Positions 44,097-52,923 of a stretch of 64,000 nucleotides of DNA are shown here, piece after piece; within the stretch, counting starts at the first letter, position 1, and each line of letters opens with the position of its first letter. The DNA lies in assembly GCA_964499365.1 (NCBI GenBank), contig CAZCKU010000002.1:310001-374000 (forward strand), in the 5' to 3' direction. Under the pieces are notes generated by a model. The model saw only the letters and a list, made by a program, of their open reading frames with translations. It was not told where the DNA came from and did not search any database. Position numbers and translations under genes: made by a program. This DNA is from PALSA-1316 sp964499365. Its GTDB lineage: Bacteria; Nitrospirota; Thermodesulfovibrionia; Thermodesulfovibrionales; UBA6898.

Positions 44097-45296
44097 TCAG
44101 AAACGCATCCGCGGCGGACCGGACTGGGATTGTCCCTGGTTATTCGCCTTCCCGAGTGCCTCGATGATCACCTCTTTACCCTCCTCAAGACCCCCTGAGA
44201 CAACTTCGGCAAAAGCACCGTCGCTTATACCGGTCTTTATGGAAACACGCCTGGGCTGCCGGTTTTCAAGCACCCAGACCCCAGGCCCCTTCTCCTTCTG
44301 CACCCTGTCCTTCTGCCCTTTATCCTTCCGATCCTTCGTCCCGCCTTTCTCTGCCAGACGGAAGCGCAGGGCGGCATTCGGCACGCGCAGCACGTCTTTC
44401 CTGCTCTGAACAACGATCGATACATTCGCTGTCATGCCCGGCTTGAGCTTTTTTTCGGGGTTATCGACTTTGACGACTACATCATAGGTCACCACGTTCT
44501 GGACGTTGATAGGCGCGTTCCGGATCTCCGATACCCGCCCCCGGAAGGGACTGTCGGAATAGGCGTCGACGCTGAATTCAACATCCTGGCCTACGAGCAC
44601 CTTCCCGATATCGGCCTCCGCAACATTGCTGTCTATCTGCATCTTGGTAAGGTCCTGGGCTATCGTAAAGAGCGTAGGCGTCTGGAAGCTCGCCGCAACG
44701 GTCTGGCCCGCATCGACATTGCGGGAGATAACCACCCCGTCAACCGGGGATACGATCTTCGTATACCGCATATTGGTCTCGGCTATCCTCAGGGCCGCCT
44801 CTGTCTGCGAGACCTGGGCCTTTGCCGAAGCGGCCGCGGCCCTCGACGTCTCGAAATTCGTCTCTGCAGCATCCAGATCGCTCTTCGCAATGTACCCCCG
44901 GGCAAAAAGGTCCCTGCTCCTTTTCAGCGTGCGGTCCGCATCGTTCTGCGTCACCTCGGCCTTTGCGAGATTTGCACGCGCGTTCAGCACATTGGCCCTC
45001 GCCTGGTCGACCTGTGCCTCGAAGGTCGCCGGATCGATCTCGGCAATTAACTGCCCCTTCCTGACCGGAGAATTGAAATCGGCATGGATCTTTCTGACCG
45101 TCCCCGAGACCTGGGTGCCGACGAGGACGGTCGTAACCGCATTGACCGTACCGGTCGCGGTCACCGCCTCGGTAATGTCCCCCCTGGTGATCTTTTCCGT
45201 CCTGAACTTCTGGTCGGCCTTGTCCTTCTGCCAGAAGAAATAGACCGCAACCGCAGCCAGCATCACGACCCCGATAATCACAACCGCTTTTTTCAA
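44097..45296 (-). CDS. MacA-like periplasmic adaptor
   Basis: 399 aa. The start is TTG at 45296, overlapping the tetR stop as TTGA; no ATG alternative fits. A membrane helix (VVIIGVVMLAAVAVYFFW) leads to the lipoyl/hairpin domain (about 40-190), SPVDGVVISRNVDAGQTVAASFQTP, the beta-barrel, and a membrane-proximal domain. A Lys/Gly-rich charged insert near residues 315-335 (KGGTKDRKDKGQKDRVQKEK) is unusual for MacA. It links the ABC pump to TolC. Confidence 0.9.
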   Translation of the reverse strand: MKKAVVIIGVVMLAAVAVYFFWQKDKADQKFRTEKITRGDITEAVTATGTVNAVTTVLVGTQVSGTVRKIHADFNSPVRKGQLIAEIDPATFEAQVDQARANVLNARANLAKAEVTQNDADRTLKRSRDLFARGYIAKSDLDAAETNFETSRAAAASAKAQVSQTEAALRIAETNMRYTKIVSPVDGVVISRNVDAGQTVAASFQTPTLFTIAQDLTKMQIDSNVAEADIGKVLVGQDVEFSVDAYSDSPFRGRVSEIRNAPINVQNVVTYDVVVKVDNPEKKLKPGMTANVSIVVQSRKDVLRVPNAALRFRLAEKGGTKDRKDKGQKDRVQKEKGPGVWVLENRQPRRVSIKTGISDGAFAEVVSGGLEEGKEVIIEALGKANNQGQSQSGPPRMRF

Positions 45297-45904
45297 TGAA
45301 GCCTCCGTTTCTCAGGCACCGGACTGATTGTGCCCCTCACAAATATCCGCACATATTCCCTGACAACCCTGTTCGTATCCGGCACCGGATATTTCCTGGG
45401 CATGAGAAAGTTCTGGTTGTTGAAGTATGAATAAAACATGCCAAAAAAGGCACGGGCACCGAGGGCCGTATCGAATTCACGCAGGACACCAGTCTTGATC
45501 AGCCCGTCGAAATACACGGCAAGGGTATTGATCATTTCATCGATAAAGGCATGGTAGATACCACGTATCTTCTCCGGGTAGCGGCTGATCTCGGTATTCA
45601 TGATCCGGATGAGTTCCCTGCGCCGTTTCAGGGCGAGGAGCTGTTTGCGGGCGATCCTGACCAGCGCGTCTTCGTACGACAGGCCAGCGATCGCGGGGAG
45701 CAGCTCCCTGAGGACCGGGAGGAACGAATCATGCTTCAGGACCTCCTCAAAGAGCCGTTCCTTGGAGGCAAAGTGCCTGAAAAGCGTCAGTTCGGCAACC
45801 CCGGCAACCCGGGCGATTTCCTTTGTCGTAGCGCCCAGGTATCCCTTGGTCGAAAAGAGCTGCAGCCCGGCGTCGAGTATCTTATCACGGGTGTTTTTTT
45901 GCAT
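45293..45904 (-). CDS. TetR/AcrR family transcriptional regulator
   Basis: 203 aa from ATG 45904. The frame opens 28 codons earlier, but that stretch would run through the operator-like palindrome and is not TetR-like. The HTH is TTKEIARVAGVAELTLFRHFASKERLF, within the first 55 residues. The C-terminal ligand domain is helical and variable. It heads the efflux operon and overlaps the adaptor gene, so it most likely represses its own transcript until a drug or metabolite binds. The inducer is unknown. Confidence 0.92.
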   Translation of the reverse strand: MQKNTRDKILDAGLQLFSTKGYLGATTKEIARVAGVAELTLFRHFASKERLFEEVLKHDSFLPVLRELLPAIAGLSYEDALVRIARKQLLALKRRRELIRIMNTEISRYPEKIRGIYHAFIDEMINTLAVYFDGLIKTGVLREFDTALGARAFFGMFYSYFNNQNFLMPRKYPVPDTNRVVREYVRIFVRGTISPVPEKRRLH

Positions 45905-45912
45905 CGCATCAG

Positions 45913-45932
45913 ATGTTAGCGCGTACTTACAT
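45913..45932. promoter_or_regulatory. Candidate TetR-family operator
   Basis: A 20-bp imperfect palindrome, 14 of 20 positions symmetric (ATGT-AG--CG--CT-ACAT), lies 8 bp upstream of the tetR ATG. Size, position and symmetry fit an autoregulatory TetR/AcrR site. Binding is inferred. Confidence 0.5.
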
Positions 45933-46016
45933 AAATGATACGGAAAAACAGGGCCAATGTCAAAGGATGACGCGATTGCCCATTTCACGTTCGTGGCCCC
46001 CGGAGGCCGTTGACCG

Positions 46017-46025
46017 TGGTATACT
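46017..46025 (+). promoter_or_regulatory. Extended -10 promoter candidate for the hybrid kinase
   Basis: TGG-TATACT matches an extended -10 element (TGn plus 5/6 of TATAAT), about 65 bases before the kinase start, with no clear -35. Near-identical TGC-TATACT motifs occur before the genes at 56727 and 62890. Confidence 0.4.
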
Positions 46026-46089
46026 TAATGTAGCACGGCAGTGAGCGCACAAACCTCACGGCATTGATTATACCGGCAGGGGGATCTCG

Positions 46090-48387
46090 TTGAACAAATT
46101 GTTTTCGATGTCTATAAGAACACAGCTGCTCCTGATCGTCCTCATCGTCGCCCTGCCCGCTGCCGGAATTATCACCTATTCGGGCTTTAAATTACGGACG
46201 CAGGCCATACGGGATGCGCAGGATGAAACACGGCATATAGCCATGGATATATCATCCGGACAACAGAATCTTACCGACGCGGCAGAGCAGCTGCTGGTTG
46301 CCCTGGCGCAGCTGCCCGATGTACAGAAAGCGGACGCTCGCCGGGTGCAGCCGGTCCTGAACCATATCCTCGCACTGAACTCACGGTACTCAAATCTCTT
46401 CATCGCCGATGCAGCCGGCAACATCTGGGCCTCGGGAGTCCCGGGCCAGTCCTACAATATAGCAGACAGGCTGTACTTCAGAAAGGCGATGGCCGCGGGT
46501 CAGCTGGCCTCCGGTGAATTCCTGATCAGTCCGGCAACGGGCAAAGCCGTGCTGCCCCTGGCATATCCATACCGCAACGGGCGGGGACAGGTGGTCGGTG
46601 TCATCTGTCTCGGCTTTGACCTGGACTATCACAAACGGCTGTTCAGGAGGTTCGAGCTTCCGACAGGCCAGGGATATCTGCTGCTTGACCACCGGGGCAT
46701 AGTCCTGAGCGCTTCCGGTCCGGCCCGGTTTGTCGGCACACAGTACAACCGGGAGACCTTCGCCAAAATGCAGCGGGGTAAAGACGGGGACACCGTTATC
46801 GAGACCGGCATGGACGGAAGGGAACGTGTCATCACCTATCGCAAACTGCATCTAAAGACCGAAGCTGCACCGTATATGTATGTACGCACGGGCGTGCCCC
46901 TGACGAACGTGCTCTCGACCGCCAACAGATCACTGGTCTACAATCTGGTGCTGCTTTTCGTCGGACTTCTCCTTGCCCTGTCCTTCGCCTGGCTTATCGG
47001 CAGGCGATCCATCGCCGACAGGGTCAGCCTTCTTGAAAAGGCCACGCAGCAGATGGCCCGGGGCGACCTGAATACCACGGTCTCCGAACTTGTCGGCGGC
47101 GGGGAACTGGGACGGCTGGGCAGGACTTTTGACGATATGGCAAGACAGCTGGCCCAGAGGGACCACGAACTTTTCGAGTACCGGAATCATCTTGAACAGA
47201 TGGTATCGCTGCGGACTGCTGAAATATCCGCGTTGCATGACCAGCTGAGAGAGTCCCAGAAGCTTGAGGCCGTCGGTCTTCTCGCCGGGGGCATAGCCCA
47301 CGACTTCCGGAATATACTCGCAACCATAAAAGGGGCGGTCTATCTCATCCAGAAGAGGCTGGACAGGAATAGTCCCCTTATGAAATATATCGACCAGGTG
47401 GTGTCTTCGATCGCGAAGGCAAACAATCTTTCCGAGAGTCTCCTTGCCTTCAGCAGAAAGCAGGACCTTGCTCCGCAGCCGCTGGCCTTAAATGGTGTCA
47501 TCCGGAGGACCGAAACGCTTCTCCGGCAGATTGCCGGCGAGCGTGTCGAGCTCACGGTACGGCTGACAGCAGAACCCTCGGTCATCATGGCAGACAATAA
47601 TCAGCTCGAGCAGATCCTTCTGAACATGGTTACCAACGCCAGGGATGCGATGCCTGACGGAGGCAGTCTTACGCTGCAGACAGAGAACATAACGATGGAT
47701 GACCGCTTTATCAGAAAAAACGGTTTTGGCGTAGACGGCCCGTATATCGTGCTGAGTGTTGCTGACACAGGGTCCGGGATGGCTGACGAGGTCAAGGAAA
47801 AGGTCTTTGAACCCTTCTTCACCACAAAGGAACTGGGACAGGGATCCGGACTGGGGCTCGCGATCACCTATGGAATCGTGAAACAGTACAAGGGATATAT
47901 CGGCATAGAATCTGCCCCCCAGCAGGGGACGGTCTTCAGAATCTATCTTCCTGCATCCGATGTTTCGACGACAGACTCAGCACCCGCACAACCGTGTACA
48001 GCGGCGGAAGGCACCGAGACACTTCTGCTGGCAGAAGACGACCATGACACAAGAAGGACCATGGCTGAAGTCCTCAGGCTGACGGGCTACTGCGTGCTGG
48101 AAGCCGGCGACGGAGAAGAGGCAGTGGCCGTCTACGAACAAAACAGGAACTGCATCGACCTCGTCTTTCTTGATGTCTGGATGCCGAAGAAAAATGGGCT
48201 GGAAGTATATCGTCATATTAAGGCACTCAATTCAGCCACCAGTTTTCTCTTTATGAGCGGGTATGCAGATGACCCGATCGACCTTCAGGATGTAGCGGCA
48301 GAAGACCTTGCTTTTATTTCCAAGGGGGCCCTCCCCGAAGAAATCCTGGGAAAGATCCGGAAACTGCTCGACCAGCAGTCCTTCTGA
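46090..48387 (+). CDS. Hybrid sensor histidine kinase with C-terminal receiver domain
   Basis: 765 aa. The start is TTG at 46090 with AGGGGG upstream; an ATG at 46108 lacks a ribosome site. TM1 is at 10-30, a periplasmic double-Cache-like sensor spans 35-275, TM2 is at 283-303 and HAMP follows to about 355. A short coiled coil leads to the kinase core with His 404 in GGIAHDFRNIL (the common form is HDFNN), N-box NMVTNARDAMPDGG, G1 DTGSGM and G2 GSGLGLA. The receiver domain has phospho-acceptor Asp 695 and Lys 745. No separate output regulator is adjacent. The ligand is unknown. Confidence 0.92.
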   Translation: MNKLFSMSIRTQLLLIVLIVALPAAGIITYSGFKLRTQAIRDAQDETRHIAMDISSGQQNLTDAAEQLLVALAQLPDVQKADARRVQPVLNHILALNSRYSNLFIADAAGNIWASGVPGQSYNIADRLYFRKAMAAGQLASGEFLISPATGKAVLPLAYPYRNGRGQVVGVICLGFDLDYHKRLFRRFELPTGQGYLLLDHRGIVLSASGPARFVGTQYNRETFAKMQRGKDGDTVIETGMDGRERVITYRKLHLKTEAAPYMYVRTGVPLTNVLSTANRSLVYNLVLLFVGLLLALSFAWLIGRRSIADRVSLLEKATQQMARGDLNTTVSELVGGGELGRLGRTFDDMARQLAQRDHELFEYRNHLEQMVSLRTAEISALHDQLRESQKLEAVGLLAGGIAHDFRNILATIKGAVYLIQKRLDRNSPLMKYIDQVVSSIAKANNLSESLLAFSRKQDLAPQPLALNGVIRRTETLLRQIAGERVELTVRLTAEPSVIMADNNQLEQILLNMVTNARDAMPDGGSLTLQTENITMDDRFIRKNGFGVDGPYIVLSVADTGSGMADEVKEKVFEPFFTTKELGQGSGLGLAITYGIVKQYKGYIGIESAPQQGTVFRIYLPASDVSTTDSAPAQPCTAAEGTETLLLAEDDHDTRRTMAEVLRLTGYCVLEAGDGEEAVAVYEQNRNCIDLVFLDVWMPKKNGLEVYRHIKALNSATSFLFMSGYADDPIDLQDVAAEDLAFISKGALPEEILGKIRKLLDQQSF

Positions 48388-48411
48388 CAGAGCACGGGTG
48401 GCCGCAGTATC

Positions 48412-48576
48412 TTAAGCCGCTTCCCGGATATAGGCGATCTTGTCCGTGGGGATGACGATCCAGCCGGTCCCTTCAGATTCGAGATAAACCTCATTTTCGT
48501 TGATCTCGATCAGCGTGCCGGTATAGATCATCTCTCCGGTCCCGACTTCGACCAACCTGCCGATCAGTTCTGTCAT
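48412..48576 (-). CDS. Small conserved-looking protein (54 aa), SH3/Sm-like barrel
   Basis: The ATG at 48576 overlaps the yihY stop (ATGA), so translation is coupled. The 54 residues form a pattern of short strands: LIGRLVEVGTGEMIYTGTLI, then EVYLESEGTGWIVIP and DKIAYIREA. It looks like a single small beta-barrel of the SH3 or Sm/LSm type. No membrane segment or signal peptide is present. I do not recognise a named family. Position after der and yihY suggests a housekeeping accessory role, but nothing defines it. Base composition matches its neighbours. Confidence 0.7.
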   Translation of the reverse strand: MTELIGRLVEVGTGEMIYTGTLIEINENEVYLESEGTGWIVIPTDKIAYIREAA

Positions 48577-49400
48577 GCCGCACCTCTCGCTTTCCTGTTG
48601 CCGCCTAAATTATATACGATTCCGGCGCCGATCAGAAACAGCCCCGACGAGTAGTACAGCCAGAGCAGAAACAGCACAAACGCAGTCAAAGGGCCGTAGA
48701 CCCGGCCGAACTGGGCAACACTCAGTGCATACCAGGTGAAGACGTGCTTGGCCATCTCCAGCATAATCGTCGTAAAGCACGCTCCGCTGAAGGCCTGACC
48801 GAGCCTGACTGAAGCCTGCGGCAGGATCCGGTAAACCACGGTCAACGTCACCAGCACCATGAAAAACGGAAGAACGTAACCCACCGCAAAGGCCGTGACC
48901 CTGCTGAAACGGATACCGGGGAAATACGGTTTGAGCTCAGAGATCAGCGGGATGAGCGATGCAGCTGCAAAGGAAAGACCGATCAGGACAAGGACCAGGG
49001 TGATCACCACAACCGACACGACGACCGAACGCAGGAGTGGCCGCTTCTTCTTGATCCTGAATATGATATTCAGGGCTTTTTCAACGGCCAGAAACAGCTG
49101 AAAAGAAAGGAGCCCGTACAGCAGGAGACTGACGGTGCCGAGGCCCTTGTGCGAGATGAGCTTGACGATGTCCTTCGCGATGCGGTCGGTCGCCGAGGGG
49201 AAGAGGTTCGAAAGCCTGCCATACAGAAAATTGTAAAAATCAGGGTAGTTCCCGAGGACCTGTCCAAAGAGAGCCACCAGAAAAAGCAGAAACGGGACGA
49301 GGGCCATCATTGTGAAATACGATAGCGAGGCAGCCAGAAAGAGTCCGTCGTCCCGGAAAAAAGAGAGGACACTTCTCCCTATCAGGCGGTAAAACGTCAA
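48573..49400 (-). CDS. yihY: YihY/UPF0761 family inner-membrane protein (BrkB-like)
   Basis: 275 aa with about six membrane helices. Family-typical blocks are FFRDDGLFLAASLSYFTMMALVPFL near the start, YRILPQASVRLGQAFSGACFTTIMLEMAKHVFTWY in the middle, and YGPLTAFVLFLLWLYYSSGLFLIGAG near the end. The family was once called ribonuclease BN in error; its function is unclear, with proposed transport or envelope roles. Start and stop overlap der and the 54-aa gene in ATGA, giving a tight three-gene unit. Confidence 0.9.
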   Translation of the reverse strand: MTFYRLIGRSVLSFFRDDGLFLAASLSYFTMMALVPFLLFLVALFGQVLGNYPDFYNFLYGRLSNLFPSATDRIAKDIVKLISHKGLGTVSLLLYGLLSFQLFLAVEKALNIIFRIKKKRPLLRSVVVSVVVITLVLVLIGLSFAAASLIPLISELKPYFPGIRFSRVTAFAVGYVLPFFMVLVTLTVVYRILPQASVRLGQAFSGACFTTIMLEMAKHVFTWYALSVAQFGRVYGPLTAFVLFLLWLYYSSGLFLIGAGIVYNLGGNRKARGAA

Positions 49401-50719
49401 GAATCGCGGTCTCTTCTCCGGGCCCTGACGTAGATCCGGAGGGGTGTCCCTCCGAAGCCGAAGTATTCACGAAGACCCTTCTCGATATACCGGAGATGCG
49501 AATCCTTGACAGAGTCCGGATAGTTGGCAAATACCACAAATGCAGGCGGGGCCTCGCGCACCTGGGTCATGTAGTAGAGTTTTACCGATTTCCCTTTATA
49601 CATCGGCAGCGAGAGGTGCGACATGATCTCTCCGAAGAACCGGTTCAGCTCCCCGGTCGGAATCCGCTTCTGCCGTTCTTCCATGATATGATCGATGATC
49701 GGAAAGACCTTGGTTATCCTCTTCTTTTCGGTCCCGGAAATTGAGAGTACGGGCGCATACTGAGAGAACCAGGCCTTCCGCTGCAACTCCGGCACCAGCA
49801 CCTTGAAGGCCTCGTCCGGGTCTTCAACGAGGTCCCATTTATTCAGCAGAAAAATCGCCCCGCGGCCATATTCCTTGACAATACCGGCGATCTTGAGGTC
49901 CTGCTCCGTAATGCCCTCGCTTGCGTCAAAGACGACCAGCGCGAGGTCGCAGCGTTCGATGCTTCTGACAGCGCGGACCATCGAGAAGCGCTCGATCGAA
50001 TAACCGATTTTGCCTTTTCTCCTCAGTCCTGCCGTATCAATCAGAAGATATTTCTTGCCGTGATAGGAGCAGACGCTGTCTATGGAATCCCTCGTGGTAC
50101 CCGGAACCGGGCTGACCAGCATCCGCTTTTTGCCGAGCAGTGCATTGACCAGCGTTGATTTTCCCGCGTTCGGCCTGCCGACAACGGCGATCTTCGGATA
50201 ATCGGAAACAGCCTCCTCGTACACCGGCAAAAGGGCGGCAATCCTCTCCATAGCGTCCTCGTACCCGTAGCCGGTCGCAGCAGAGACAGGCCAGAGATCT
50301 TCGGTTCCGAGGGGATAGAAATCGTAGAGGCGGCTGTCCCGTGTGGGGGCGTCAATCTTATTCACCAGCCAGACGACCTTCTTGCCCGACGCGCGTATCA
50401 GCCGGGCAAGCTCCATGTCAGCAGGGGTGAGGCCATCTTTACCGTCGAGAAGGTGAATGATGATATCACCCTCGTCGATGGCAAAAAGCGCCTGCTCCTT
50501 TGCCTGGACAAAGAGGTCCTCGGGAGGGTCAGGATAAAAGCCCCCGGTATCGACGACCATAAAGGTCTTCCCGCCCCAGCGGGCATCCAGGTAATTCCGG
50601 TCCCGGGTCACCCCGGGAAAATCATCGACGATCGCTGTCTGAGATTTCGTCATGCGGTTAAACAAGGTGGATTTGCCAACATTCGGTCTGCCGACGATTA
50701 CAATAACAGGTTTTGCCAT
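49397..50719 (-). CDS. der: Der (EngA), ribosome-assembly GTPase
   Basis: 440 aa from ATG 50719. Two consecutive GTPase domains carry GRPNVGKST with DTGGF, and GRPNAGKST with DTAGL; NKID and NKWD give guanine specificity. A C-terminal KH-like domain follows (KSVKLYYMTQVREAPPAFVVFANYPD). It is needed for maturation of the 50S subunit. The length is standard. Confidence 0.97.
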   Translation of the reverse strand: MAKPVIVIVGRPNVGKSTLFNRMTKSQTAIVDDFPGVTRDRNYLDARWGGKTFMVVDTGGFYPDPPEDLFVQAKEQALFAIDEGDIIIHLLDGKDGLTPADMELARLIRASGKKVVWLVNKIDAPTRDSRLYDFYPLGTEDLWPVSAATGYGYEDAMERIAALLPVYEEAVSDYPKIAVVGRPNAGKSTLVNALLGKKRMLVSPVPGTTRDSIDSVCSYHGKKYLLIDTAGLRRKGKIGYSIERFSMVRAVRSIERCDLALVVFDASEGITEQDLKIAGIVKEYGRGAIFLLNKWDLVEDPDEAFKVLVPELQRKAWFSQYAPVLSISGTEKKRITKVFPIIDHIMEERQKRIPTGELNRFFGEIMSHLSLPMYKGKSVKLYYMTQVREAPPAFVVFANYPDSVKDSHLRYIEKGLREYFGFGGTPLRIYVRARRRDRDS

Positions 50720-50849
50720 GCGCCTATTGTACAATATTACGGCAGCATAAAGCCGCCTGACGGAAAACCCGAGGGGCTTCCCTGCGGGATTTCAAGCACC
50801 GTGGGCGAAATCACGGGCAGTCTATTCATCTCCGGGAGGCAAATCCGCT

Positions 50850-50876
50850 TCAATTCTGCGATTTCATCAGAATTGA
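50850..50876. promoter_or_regulatory. Perfect 9-9-9 inverted repeat upstream of the heme HD-GYP gene
   Basis: TCAATTCTG-N9-CAGAATTGA lies 46 bases before the GTG start at 50923, in a 203-bp divergent region shared with der. It has CIRCE-like geometry but unrelated sequence. A TTGAGA hexamer overlaps its right arm. It could be an operator or an RNA hairpin. It is not followed by a T-run, so it does not read as a terminator. Confidence 0.45.
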
Positions 50877-50922
50877 GACCGGGCACGCAAATTGCTTTTT
50901 AATAATTAAGGACTTTTGCATC

Positions 50923-52923
50923 GTGATTATCAGAACCAAGATCATAACCATCATCGCCGTGACTATTCTGCTCACGGTCGGCATAACGACCATTGCGCTG
51001 ATCAAGTACCAGAACAACAAAATGCTCGAGGCCAAATTCGAGGATACCGAGTTTCTCTGCGACCTCATCGAAAAGACGACCGAGAGCGCCATGAAGCAGG
51101 GCAATACCGCTGAAGTTCAGCAGATACTTGAGAGTATCGGGCAGAACAGGGAAATCCCTTTTCTCAGGATACTCTCGCCTGACGGGATCATTCTGAAGTC
51201 CACCAACAAGGCAGAGATCGGGGCCAAATCCGCGGAGTTCATAAAATCCTCTTCCCGGGAAAATTTTCTGAAGCCGACCCTCAGCAACGACACCACGATA
51301 AACTATTTTCACCCGATCAGCAACAGCAAGGACTGCTACGGCTGTCACGACCAGTCAAACCCCGTTATCGGCGTTATCCACCTGAATTACGATATATCCC
51401 GGAATGTTGCTACCTTCCTCTCGATCAAGAGGATACTGATATTTTCGAATATCGCCGTTGTCATTCTGGTCTCGATCATCCTCGGGATACTGTTTTCCCG
51501 GCTGGTCATGAGTCCGCTCAGGCGCCTCATGGATGCGATGCATGACGTCGAGGGCGGTAACTGGCAGGCGGCCGTGAGAATCAACGGCAACGATGAGCTG
51601 AGCGTTATCGGCCGGTCATTCAACACCATGGTGCGGGAGATTAATAACCTGTACCACAAGAATATTTCGAAGGAGCGGGAACTCTCGAAGATGCGGGGGG
51701 AACTGGAGCACAAGAACAAGGTCGAGGACCTCAACGCACAGCTCGAATTCAAGATCAAGGAGCTGGAAACGGCGAACAAGGCTGTCACCGCCCTCTCGCG
51801 GGAGGTAAAGAGCAAGAACGTGAAACTCGAGATGGCTGTCGAACGCCTGAAAAAGATCAATGAGGTGGGTAGAATCCTGGCATCGATCATCGAGATACAG
51901 GAACTCATGAAGATCATCATCCAGACCGCCGCAGACCTGGTAAAGGCAGAAAAGGTGACCATGCATCTGAGGGACGCGGCCCGGCCCGAAATGACACTGC
52001 AGTACGTCAGAGGAATCGGCATCCAGAACAGCGACGAATTCGCAATCGAAATCAGCAGGGACTATGCCGATCTCCTTGCTCACGGCAGACCGGTGCTGCG
52101 GAACGAAGGCCCTGCGGCTGACAATGAGGACTCGGGCTTCCGGGGATCAAGGATAGCGGTCCCACTGAGGATGAAGGGGCAGGTCGTGGGGGCGATGGTC
52201 ATCGAAAATGATACCGACTGCGGCCTCTTTACCGAAAATGAGCTTGAACTCCTCACGACCCTCTCGAACCAGGCTATGGTCGCCATGGAAAATGCATGGC
52301 TCTATGAGAGTGTCAAGAGCAACTATTTTTCGACGATTCAGTCTCTTGTCAATGCATTGGAGGCGAACGACCGCTTCACCAAAGGACATTCAGAGCGGGT
52401 GCGGCTGCTGTCTGTTGAGCTCGGACGGTTCATCGGACTCGATTTCAAGGAACTCGAACTGCTCGAACACGCAGCGATCCTGCATGACATCGGAAAGATC
52501 GGGATCGACAACTTCATCCTGCAGAAGAACGGGAGGCTGTCTCCCAAAGAATACGGCATCATCAAGACCCATCCCCTCATCGGGGACCAGATACTTCAGC
52601 CGATCGGCACACTGGACGGCGTGAGGAATACGATCATCCAGCACCATGAGCGGTACGACGGCTCCGGATACCCCTTCGGGATCAGGGGCGACGAAATATC
52701 CCTGAAATCAAAGATCCTCTCGGTCGTCGATACCTTCGACGCGATGATGACCGACAGGCCGTACCGGAAGGCGCTCCCGATTTATGAGGTAAAGACGGAG
52801 CTCAGGGCGAATGCAGGGACGCAGTTTGATCCCTATGTGGTTGCCGCATTCGTAGACCTGATCACCACAGATGAAGAGCGGATACTTTCGCTCCCCGGTT
52901 ACCAGAGCATGGCCGCTCTGTAG
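50923..52923 (+). CDS. Membrane HD-GYP sensor with periplasmic c-type heme motif, HAMP and GAF domains
   Basis: 666 aa. The start is GTG at 50923, with AAGGA upstream. TM1 is at 7-27. A periplasmic domain spans 28-170 and contains CYGCH (138-142) within the sequence NSKDCYGCHDQSNPVIG. TM2 is at 171-192 and HAMP follows to about 245. A coiled coil (250-315) and a GAF domain (about 318-460) precede the HD-GYP domain: HDIGKIGI (HD 521-522), HHERYDGSGYP (574-584) and DRPYR (611-615). All catalytic motifs of a c-di-GMP phosphodiesterase are intact. CXXCH in an exported domain implies covalent heme and redox or gas sensing; that is inference. Confidence 0.9.
   Translation: MIIRTKIITIIAVTILLTVGITTIALIKYQNNKMLEAKFEDTEFLCDLIEKTTESAMKQGNTAEVQQILESIGQNREIPFLRILSPDGIILKSTNKAEIGAKSAEFIKSSSRENFLKPTLSNDTTINYFHPISNSKDCYGCHDQSNPVIGVIHLNYDISRNVATFLSIKRILIFSNIAVVILVSIILGILFSRLVMSPLRRLMDAMHDVEGGNWQAAVRINGNDELSVIGRSFNTMVREINNLYHKNISKERELSKMRGELEHKNKVEDLNAQLEFKIKELETANKAVTALSREVKSKNVKLEMAVERLKKINEVGRILASIIEIQELMKIIIQTAADLVKAEKVTMHLRDAARPEMTLQYVRGIGIQNSDEFAIEISRDYADLLAHGRPVLRNEGPAADNEDSGFRGSRIAVPLRMKGQVVGAMVIENDTDCGLFTENELELLTTLSNQAMVAMENAWLYESVKSNYFSTIQSLVNALEANDRFTKGHSERVRLLSVELGRFIGLDFKELELLEHAAILHDIGKIGIDNFILQKNGRLSPKEYGIIKTHPLIGDQILQPIGTLDGVRNTIIQHHERYDGSGYPFGIRGDEISLKSKILSVVDTFDAMMTDRPYRKALPIYEVKTELRANAGTQFDPYVVAAFVDLITTDEERILSLPGYQSMAAL

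Noticed and set aside
37951..45904. Efflux island as horizontally acquired resistance cassette
   Set aside because: No transposase, integrase or composition shift is visible by eye, and codon use looks like the neighbours'. The palindromic repeats alone do not show transfer.
50720..50922. Possible cyclic-di-GMP riboswitch before the HD-GYP gene
   Set aside because: I looked for the GEMM core (conserved GGGCAAA-type and GGACGCAAAGCC-type blocks) and found only an isolated GGGCACGCAA. The fold does not fit. A covariance search would decide.
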